Source: JBKBXU01 sp046313675 (GTDB lineage Bacteria > Bacteroidota > Bacteroidia > Cytophagales > Cytophagaceae). From it: 10,405 nucleotides of DNA. Position numbers and translations under genes: made by a program. Below, one piece after another: positions 1 through 5,208 of this stretch. Numbering within the stretch: the first letter of the stretch is position 1; each line of letters begins with the position of its first letter. A model generated the notes under the pieces. The model saw only the letters and a program-made list of their open reading frames with translations. It made no database searches and had not been told where the DNA came from. The DNA is taken from assembly GCA_046313675.1 (NCBI GenBank), contig JBKBXU010000153.1, positions 1 through 10,405 on the forward strand. Direction: 5' to 3'.

Positions 1-50
1 GGAGGAAGGCAAGACAGGTCCAATTGTAGAGTCTTCCTCTTTTTTTATTT
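1..50 (+). terminator. probable Rho-independent terminator of an upstream gene
   Basis: Bases 1-10 can pair with 31-40 (10 bp including two G-U pairs, core GAGGAAG/CTTCCTC) around a 20-base loop. A run of seven T follows at 40-46, then more T-rich sequence. The T-run on the + strand side suggests it ends a rightward transcript from outside the window. The loop is large for a classical terminator and the window starts exactly at the stem, so the hairpin may extend further left. From 51 to 202 the sequence is AT-rich with no gene. It presumably carries the promoter of the response regulator, but no convincing Bacteroidota -33/-7 pair is seen. Confidence 0.45.
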
Positions 51-202
51 CCGTAAGTATAACTTTTCCAAGAGACTAAACCTAATCCTGTTTTTTAACC
101 GGACGCCAGTAATAATTAATTATTTAATACGTTATATTTTTTCCATATAAACATTATGAAAAAAATATTTGTTTTGAAAACAGGGGTACTATAAAAAATG
201 AC

Positions 203-625
203 ATGGAGGTAAAAACCAAGTTAAACAAGGTTGTGATTATAGATGATGATGGGATACATAATTTCCTTTCAACAAAATTGTTGAATAAATTAAAAATCTC
301 TGAGACACTCAGGACCTTTAAAAATGCAAATGAGGGTTTGTCTTATATAAAAAATTCCTGCCAGGATTCAGAAGCAGGTGTTTGTCCGGATTTGATACTC
401 CTGGATAAGGTTATGCCTGAAATGGGTGCGAAAGATATATTGGATGAACTTAAGAGCAGCGGCATACATGTTGGGAAACAAGTAAGAGTTGCTTTGATTT
501 CATCTGCTTTCAAAGCGGAGGAATGCCAGGAATTTCTGATGATGGGTGTATTGGAATGTATTTCAAAGCCTCTAAAGGAAGAGGACATAAACCGGTTGAT
601 TGAAAATAACTTTCATGGAGATTGA
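203..625 (+). CDS. orphan single-domain response regulator (CheY-like receiver)
   Basis: This 140-residue protein is one receiver (REC) domain with no output domain. Visible landmarks are the acidic pocket IDDD (D14, D15), the phospho-acceptor D68 in LILLDKVMPEM, the switch hydroxyl S100 in ALISSAF, and K122 in the SKP motif. All residues needed for phosphorylation are therefore present. It belongs to the short Bacteroidota receivers that usually pair with a hybrid or separate histidine kinase and act by protein-protein contact. The usual MDG after the Pro of the acceptor loop is changed to MGA. The ATG at 203 is preferred because the ATG at 198 is in another frame and stops after four codons. 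No kinase gene is visible beside it, so the partner is unknown. The downstream microprotein gene starts 76 bp later and may be co-transcribed. Confidence 0.9.
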   Translation: MEVKTKLNKVVIIDDDGIHNFLSTKLLNKLKISETLRTFKNANEGLSYIKNSCQDSEAGVCPDLILLDKVMPEMGAKDILDELKSSGIHVGKQVRVALISSAFKAEECQEFLMMGVLECISKPLKEEDINRLIENNFHGD

Positions 626-701
626 TTTCATGAAAACAATTTCAAACGCTACCAGTTATATTATAGTACAATAGTATGAATGTTAAATAAAAAAGAATAG
701 T

Positions 702-854
702 ATGGGAAATCTGCTTTATATTATAGCTATCGTATTGGTGATCATGTGGCTGGTAGGATTCCTTGGATTCGGTGATGCCGTTGGAGGTGTAATACACGTG
801 CTATTGGTATTAGCGGTTATCGCTTTCTTATTGAGAGTAATCCGGGGGGCTTGA
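702..854 (+). CDS. lmo0937-type small membrane protein (DUF5670-like)
   Basis: This is a short 50-residue reading frame that begins MGNLLYIIAIVLVIMWLVG and ends RVIRGA. It has two hydrophobic helices (about residues 4-21 and 29-44) separated by a glycine-rich turn, GFGDAVGG. The pattern matches the lmo0937 family of tiny membrane proteins (W16-L-V-G-F motif, central G-rich turn, I-H-V-L-L-V-L-A-V second helix, basic end). The family is widespread and often stress-linked, but its biochemical role is not established. It lies 76 bp downstream of the response regulator on the same strand and is followed directly by a strong terminator at 875-923, so it is the last gene of its transcript. No Shine-Dalgarno is seen, which is normal in Bacteroidota. 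Confidence 0.85.
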   Translation: MGNLLYIIAIVLVIMWLVGFLGFGDAVGGVIHVLLVLAVIAFLLRVIRGA

Positions 855-874
855 CTCACTATTATAGCTTAACT

Positions 875-923
875 AATTTGAAGTAAAAAGGCGGCCTTAA
901 TGGCGGCCTTTTTACTTCAAATT
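875..923. terminator. strong bidirectional terminator shared by convergent genes
   Basis: An 18-bp perfect inverted repeat is formed by 875-892 and 906-923. After one mismatch the stem continues with GCC/GGC closing a five-base loop (TTAAT). The stem contains AAAAAGGC on the left and GCCTTTTT on the right, so a T-run is present at the 3' side on either strand, as expected for a terminator working in both directions. It ends the rightward microprotein transcript and the leftward thioesterase transcript. The right arm covers the last three codons and the stop codon of the thioesterase gene (912-923). Confidence 0.9.
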
Positions 924-1433
924 ATTGAAAAAATTTTTTAATTCAGTAGCATCTTCAGGCTTCAGCCTCCCTGCAAGAACAAGGCGCAGTTGCCTTCTTC
1001 TTAATGCCCCATCATATAATTTCTTCTCTTCGTCGCTTTCAGGTATTAACTCTGGGACATCAATTGGATTACCTCCCTGGTCTACAGCAACGAAAGTAAA
1101 GAAAGCTTCATTGGTTTTTATTCTTGAATTTGTAGAAAAGTCTTCCGCATAAACTTCGATATAGACCTCCATGGAAGAGCTGAAAGCCCTGGTGACTTGT
1201 GACGTAAGGGTTATGACATTTCCTAGTTTGATGGGATGCGAAAAGGAGACATTATCTACTGAGGCGGTAACTACGACACGGTTTGAATGTTTTTGAGCAG
1301 AAATAGCAGAAACAACGTCCATCAGGTGCATCATCCGGCCTCCCATCAGATTATTTAATGGATTGGTGTCATTGGGCAAAACCATTTCAGCTTTGATCAC
1401 GCGAGAATCTTTGGCAAATTTTTGCTTTCTCAT
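912..1433 (-). CDS. acyl-CoA thioesterase, hotdog fold (YciA/ACOT type)
   Basis: This 173-residue protein probably hydrolyses acyl-CoA to free fatty acid and CoA in the cytoplasm. It has the N-terminal hotdog signature of the YciA/ACOT group: VLPNDTNPLNNLMGGRMMHLMD, with N24, the G31-G32 turn and D39. This is followed by the VDNVSFSHPIKLGNVI strand region (about 59-74), which resembles the family's 'F..P...GD' segment, and an EAFFTFVAVD strand (109-118). The C-terminal 40 residues are charged and helical, forming an extension beyond the single hotdog domain. One hotdog domain implies an oligomeric enzyme. The start at 1433 is preferred because the conserved region begins soon after it. The gene is 44 bp downstream of the lipid kinase on the same strand, so co-transcription is likely, and it ends inside the bidirectional terminator. 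Chain-length specificity cannot be read from the sequence. Confidence 0.87.
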   Translation of the reverse strand: MRKQKFAKDSRVIKAEMVLPNDTNPLNNLMGGRMMHLMDVVSAISAQKHSNRVVVTASVDNVSFSHPIKLGNVITLTSQVTRAFSSSMEVYIEVYAEDFSTNSRIKTNEAFFTFVAVDQGGNPIDVPELIPESDEEKKLYDGALRRRQLRLVLAGRLKPEDATELKNFFNNLK

Positions 1434-1477
1434 AAACTGTTCTTTTTGTAAAAATGGTAAAAACTTATGACAAATAA

Positions 1478-2374
1478 TCAGCTAACAAGGATTTTTAATG
1501 CATGGGGGTTTAGCTCTATAAATAGTTCGTGCTGGTGATCTGAAGGTTCTTTAAACTTAAATTGGTCATCATTATGAAATTCGCACTGATTGCATGTAAC
1601 TTTAACCTGTTTTACCTTTTTTACAGGTAGAAAATCCAGGCATGAGTGAGTCAGGCAATGATCGAGGAAAGTCATAAAATTATGCCTGTCCTCTTCTTTG
1701 ATTAATACCAGGTCCAGGTATCCGTCCTCAGGGTCTGCCGAGGGAGACATGATGAGGTTTGGGCCAATGGATGGTAAATTTAAAACTTCTACAAGTAAAT
1801 AGTGTCCGGATAAATCTGTGCCGTCTGCCGTAATCTGATAGTAAGGAGCATCGTATGTTTTCAATAGTCTTTTCATAAGCTCTATGAAGAATTTCAATTG
1901 CTCTTCTGTGTTTTCAAACTCCGGCATGAGCCTTTTTTCCAGATTTGATACTATAAACATGAGGTGTGCGAAAAGGCCAAAACCAAAGGATTCTAAAAAG
2001 TATAATTTTCCAAACGAACTTTGTACCAAACCCACATCAAACCATTGTATTTTATCATTTTTATATAAGGCTATGATTTCTTCCGGATTTCCCTCTATAT
2101 TAAGGCTTTTGGCTATATTATTGGCGGTTCCTGCAGGTATTATACCAATGGGGGTATTGTTATTAATTAACTTCCTTGCTATTTTATTTATAGTTCCGTC
2201 ACCACCAATTATTACCACCAGGTCATATTCCGGGTCAAGAGCCTTTTCGTAGTCTTTTTCTTTTGTAGACTGATATACCACATCTGCCCCTAAGGAAGTG
2301 AATTTATTTATTAACTCTTTCTTTGAATACTCTTTTTCGCCGGCTTTGGGGTTATGCAATAATACTACACGCAT
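1478..2374 (-). CDS. diacylglycerol/lipid kinase family protein (DAGK catalytic domain)
   Basis: This is a 298-residue protein of the DgkB/YegS/LCB5 group, which phosphorylates diacylglycerol or related lipids with ATP at the membrane face. Motifs, numbered from the chosen start, are HNPKAGE (7-13), the nucleotide-binding GGDGT (57-61), IIPAGTANNIA (78-88) and the C-terminal-domain sequence DPEDGYLDLVLI (214-225). The start at 2374 (MRVVLLHNPKAG) is preferred over upstream in-frame ATGs at 2410 and 2392, because family members begin with this beta strand and the longer form adds a non-conserved leader. The family's usual DGE motif near the C-terminus is not evident; NDDQ occupies about 268-271. 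It is probably transcribed with the acyl-CoA thioesterase that follows, and its start faces surE across 73 bp. The lipid substrate is unknown. Confidence 0.87.
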   Translation of the reverse strand: MRVVLLHNPKAGEKEYSKKELINKFTSLGADVVYQSTKEKDYEKALDPEYDLVVIIGGDGTINKIARKLINNNTPIGIIPAGTANNIAKSLNIEGNPEEIIALYKNDKIQWFDVGLVQSSFGKLYFLESFGFGLFAHLMFIVSNLEKRLMPEFENTEEQLKFFIELMKRLLKTYDAPYYQITADGTDLSGHYLLVEVLNLPSIGPNLIMSPSADPEDGYLDLVLIKEEDRHNFMTFLDHCLTHSCLDFLPVKKVKQVKVTCNQCEFHNDDQFKFKEPSDHQHELFIELNPHALKILVS

Positions 2375-2447
2375 TTTTAAATTTATGATCATCAGATTAA
2401 CTAAAAGCATTTATGATTGTTATTTTATTAAATCAATTAATAGAAAT
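2375..2447. promoter_or_regulatory. divergent promoter region, lipid kinase / surE
   Basis: This is a 73-bp AT-rich spacer between two start codons facing away from each other, so both promoters should lie here or slightly inside the opposite gene. TATGATTG at 2412-2419 is one base off the Bacteroidota -7 consensus TAnnTTTG and sits 28 bases before the surE ATG, but no TTG -33 element is found at proper spacing. The assignment rests mainly on gene layout. Confidence 0.4.
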
Positions 2448-3185
2448 ATGAGAATTTTGATATCAAATGACGATGGAATATATAGTCCCGGAATAAAAGC
2501 TTTGGCAGATATCGCCTCTGAGTTTGGAGAAGTCCGTATAGTGGCGCCTGATGTGGAGCAGTCTTCTATGGGCCATGCTATTTCTTCTTCCAGGCCTCTG
2601 ACTTATAAGTATACCAAGATAGATGGTTATGAGGCTTATAGGGTGAATGGCACACCGGCAGATTGTGTTTCCCTTGGACTTTTTCAATGGGATAATATTG
2701 ATGTGGTATTATCCGGGATCAACCTTGGGCCTAATTTAGGAAATTCCATGTGGCATTCTGGTACCTTAGCGGCAGCCAAACAAGCAACGCTGTTAGGGAA
2801 AAAAGGGATTGCTTTCAGTACACCTGTAACCAGGGATAATCCGGAGTTTGATAAAATAGCTCCCTATGTAAGAAAGGTTCTTAAAGCACTTCTACAGGAT
2901 ACTTCTCCGGAACTTATTAACGTTAATTTTCCAGAAGAACCGATTGGTATTAAATGGACAAGACAGTCTGTGCGACATTACGATGGAAAGGTAGTGGAAG
3001 ACAGAGATCCTATGGGGAGACAACACTTTTGGTTTACAGTCACTCCTCTTGAAGGTACGGAAGAGGGTACTGACCGATGGGCAGTAGAGAATAACTATGT
3101 GTCTATAACGCCACTTCGCTTAGATCTGACTGATGAAAAGCAACTTCAAAAGTACAGACAAAATCAATCTGTTGAGGTAAATTAA
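2448..3185 (+). CDS. surE: 5'/3'-nucleotidase SurE
   Basis: This 245-residue protein is a metal-dependent nucleotidase that removes phosphate from 5'- and 3'-nucleoside monophosphates (exopolyphosphatase activity is also known in the family); it is cytoplasmic. The whole SurE core is visible: MRILISNDDGIYSPG at the N-terminus with metal ligands D8 and D9, S39 in EQSSMGHAIS, YRVNGTPADCV (64-74), and N92 in SGINLGPNLG, followed by HSGTLAAAKQA (103-113). These four metal-binding positions agree with those known for E. coli SurE. The start at 2448 is chosen because it begins exactly at the conserved MRILI strand. An in-frame start at 2298 would add 50 unrelated residues lying antisense to the lipid kinase. 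Its stop overlaps the stop of the convergent downstream gene, leaving no room for a terminator between them. Confidence 0.96.
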   Translation: MRILISNDDGIYSPGIKALADIASEFGEVRIVAPDVEQSSMGHAISSSRPLTYKYTKIDGYEAYRVNGTPADCVSLGLFQWDNIDVVLSGINLGPNLGNSMWHSGTLAAAKQATLLGKKGIAFSTPVTRDNPEFDKIAPYVRKVLKALLQDTSPELINVNFPEEPIGIKWTRQSVRHYDGKVVEDRDPMGRQHFWFTVTPLEGTEEGTDRWAVENNYVSITPLRLDLTDEKQLQKYRQNQSVEVN

Positions 3186-5080
3186 CGACAATTCTCGCAA
3201 TACACCTTTTTCAGGTGATCATCCTCCAAAAGTTGGAAGCTTATTCCTCCTTTGGTGATCGAGTTGAAGAGAGTACAAAACCTTTCTTCATTTTTCTGTA
3301 CGGCATTCATTAAAACACTATGATAGATCTGGTTGTGTTTTGATGATTTATAGTTCGCTATGGTAAGGTTGACATAATAAAAGATAAGATTTTCACCTGC
3401 GTCAACCTTAGTGATGTGTGGTTCCAGTAGTTGGGTAGCCCAGTCGTATTTACTATAGGTGACAAAATACTGCGCCAGACTTACAAGGTCATCATCCGTC
3501 ATTTGTACATATTTGTAGTTGTTTTGTATGTACTTTAAACTTTTATCCTTATTGAGGTAGTCTCCTTGCTGCATGTAGGTTTCACACATGATGATGCTGT
3601 AATTGACATTCATTCTGTCAATTAAGCCGGGTGCGACTCCATAGGATGATAGACGGGAAATGTCCTTTTTAATTTCCTCTGGTTTTACAATATGATCTCC
3701 CTGTAGCCAAAGTTGAAATTTGAGTACACAGATGTTGTATTTGATTTTGCCGTCTTCGGGCAGTAAATCTTCCAGTTCCTGAAACTCCAGTAAGGCGGCA
3801 TAAGCATCCGGGTTGTATAAATAGTTGAAAGCCGCACGATTATTTAATAGTTCTCCAAACTCAAGTTTTTTTGGTATTTCCAGTTTAACGGACAGGGTAG
3901 GAGCAAGCTCATAATTGCGTATTCTGTGCATTACGGTATTCTGTATTTCCAAAGCCCTGGAGATATTTTTCTCTTTTATTGCTTCTTCAAACAATTCCAC
4001 CAGTTTTTCAGGCTCTACATTCGTTAATGAGCTTTTCTTTTCAAGCTCTATTATTAGTATTGCTTTACGGTGATTTTTTAGTATCGGCTCAAGTTCTTCC
4101 GCTGTTTTTTTGTTCTTGAGTTGCTCTTTTATTTCGTTTTTGGAAAGGATACTAAGGTATGTGTGAGGAGAGTTATGTATATCGTTCAAAAACTCTATCC
4201 AGTTTTCTGAAACATATATGTCTGTTTCAATAGAAGGAGTTTGATAGCTTTGCAATGCCTGAGAAATACTGGAGGCTCTTTTTTGTTGTAACTCCATGTT
4301 TTTCTCTTCACTGCCCTCCACGGATGAAAAGGCTTTTATGGTAATGGTTCGGATCGTAAAGTCTGTAAGGTTTAATGAGTCATATATGGGTTTAATATCT
4401 TCCTTGGAATATTCCGATTTGCCCTTTTCAAAAGGGATGATAAATTTTAACCTTTTGCTTTGAAAGTATTTTTTAGCGGTTTCTGATGAACTTACTAACG
4501 GGGTTGATTTGTCGGAATAAACAATAGAATCCATAAACATTCCCATATCAAGCAGATCCCAGGCCTGACCCGGGATGTTGTGTAGGCGGTAGTAATGGCA
4601 GACATAGCCATCTATAATAAAAAGTATATTGGCTTCAAGTTCTTTATTCTTTAATTTATCAGGAACTTTCCCGAGTTTAATGATCATAATTCCGTTTTCG
4701 GCAATTATGGTGTTTTTTTTCAGATCCTTGAGATAAAAAGGTTCAAGAAGTGTTCCGCTGTGTGCCCAATGCTTTTTTAGTCGGTTAGGCTCATTGCACA
4801 CATACTGGTTTTTACTAACCAGATCTATGGCGATGCCATCCAGTTTGTTTTTGAAAAATGATGAAAAGTACTTTTGGTCGGTTAGAACAAAAACTATTTC
4901 GTTTTCGGAATTTATGACAGCTCCTAATTCCACTTCCACGGGCATTTCGTTAAATGCATCGAAGCACCTTCCACAAAGCTTGACTTCGTCTTTTCCGGGA
5001 TTTTTGAGGTCGTAAACGTTTTGCTGGGCTTTTGCAGTAAAAAAAATGACAAGGCAAAAGACAAGAAGATAATATTTCAT
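3182..5080 (-). CDS. secreted/envelope protein with OmpA-like core and TPR-like helical repeats
   Basis: This 632-residue protein begins with a signal peptide (MKYYLLVFCLVIFFTAKAQ, cleavage likely after A18), so it is exported to the periplasm or outer membrane. Region 30-200 is not recognised and includes CGRC (36-39). Region 212-350 resembles an OmpA-like peptidoglycan-associated domain: RLKFIIPFEKGKSEYS, then ITIKAFSSVEGSEEKNMELQQKRA (247-269), where the SxEGS..N..L...RA pattern fits the family's conserved loop and helix. From about 355 to 600 the protein is helical with tetratricopeptide-like character (for example ALLEFQELEDLLPEDGKIKYN, ATQLLEPHI). It ends with FCTLF and a terminal CENCR. 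Function is unknown; a peptidoglycan-linked scaffold is plausible. Its start is divergent from the receptor gene, and its stop overlaps that of surE. Confidence 0.75.
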   Translation of the reverse strand: MKYYLLVFCLVIFFTAKAQQNVYDLKNPGKDEVKLCGRCFDAFNEMPVEVELGAVINSENEIVFVLTDQKYFSSFFKNKLDGIAIDLVSKNQYVCNEPNRLKKHWAHSGTLLEPFYLKDLKKNTIIAENGIMIIKLGKVPDKLKNKELEANILFIIDGYVCHYYRLHNIPGQAWDLLDMGMFMDSIVYSDKSTPLVSSSETAKKYFQSKRLKFIIPFEKGKSEYSKEDIKPIYDSLNLTDFTIRTITIKAFSSVEGSEEKNMELQQKRASSISQALQSYQTPSIETDIYVSENWIEFLNDIHNSPHTYLSILSKNEIKEQLKNKKTAEELEPILKNHRKAILIIELEKKSSLTNVEPEKLVELFEEAIKEKNISRALEIQNTVMHRIRNYELAPTLSVKLEIPKKLEFGELLNNRAAFNYLYNPDAYAALLEFQELEDLLPEDGKIKYNICVLKFQLWLQGDHIVKPEEIKKDISRLSSYGVAPGLIDRMNVNYSIIMCETYMQQGDYLNKDKSLKYIQNNYKYVQMTDDDLVSLAQYFVTYSKYDWATQLLEPHITKVDAGENLIFYYVNLTIANYKSSKHNQIYHSVLMNAVQKNEERFCTLFNSITKGGISFQLLEDDHLKKVYCENCR

Positions 5081-5208
5081 TACTTTTCATTTTGGCAAAA
5101 CGAATATAGCTATTTTGGTCTATAAATTGACTTCTTATTCTTAAATATATGAGAAAAATACCGAATGGTTTTTTATTTACAATATTATTATTTTAAGTAT
5201 TTTTATAC
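5081..5208. promoter_or_regulatory. divergent intergenic region, OmpA-like gene / 7TMR-DISM receptor gene
   Basis: This is a 128-bp, very AT-rich spacer between two divergent starts, so promoters for both genes must lie here or nearby. TATTTTGG at 5111-5118 is only a partial match to the Bacteroidota -7 element, and no clear -33/-7 pair, operator palindrome or hairpin was found. Confidence 0.35.

Noticed and set aside
164..171. AATATTTG as a Bacteroidota -7 promoter element for the response regulator
   Set aside because: It is one base off the TAnnTTTG consensus, but no TTG -33 element lies at suitable spacing and such matches are common in AT-rich DNA.
1884..2252. 122-residue rightward reading frame inside the lipid kinase gene
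   Set aside because: It is antisense to a well-conserved kinase domain and its translation resembles no protein family; it is a shadow frame.
2298..2447. N-terminal 50-residue extension of SurE
   Set aside because: The conserved SurE sequence starts exactly at the ATG at 2448; the extension lies antisense to the lipid kinase start and has no family resemblance.
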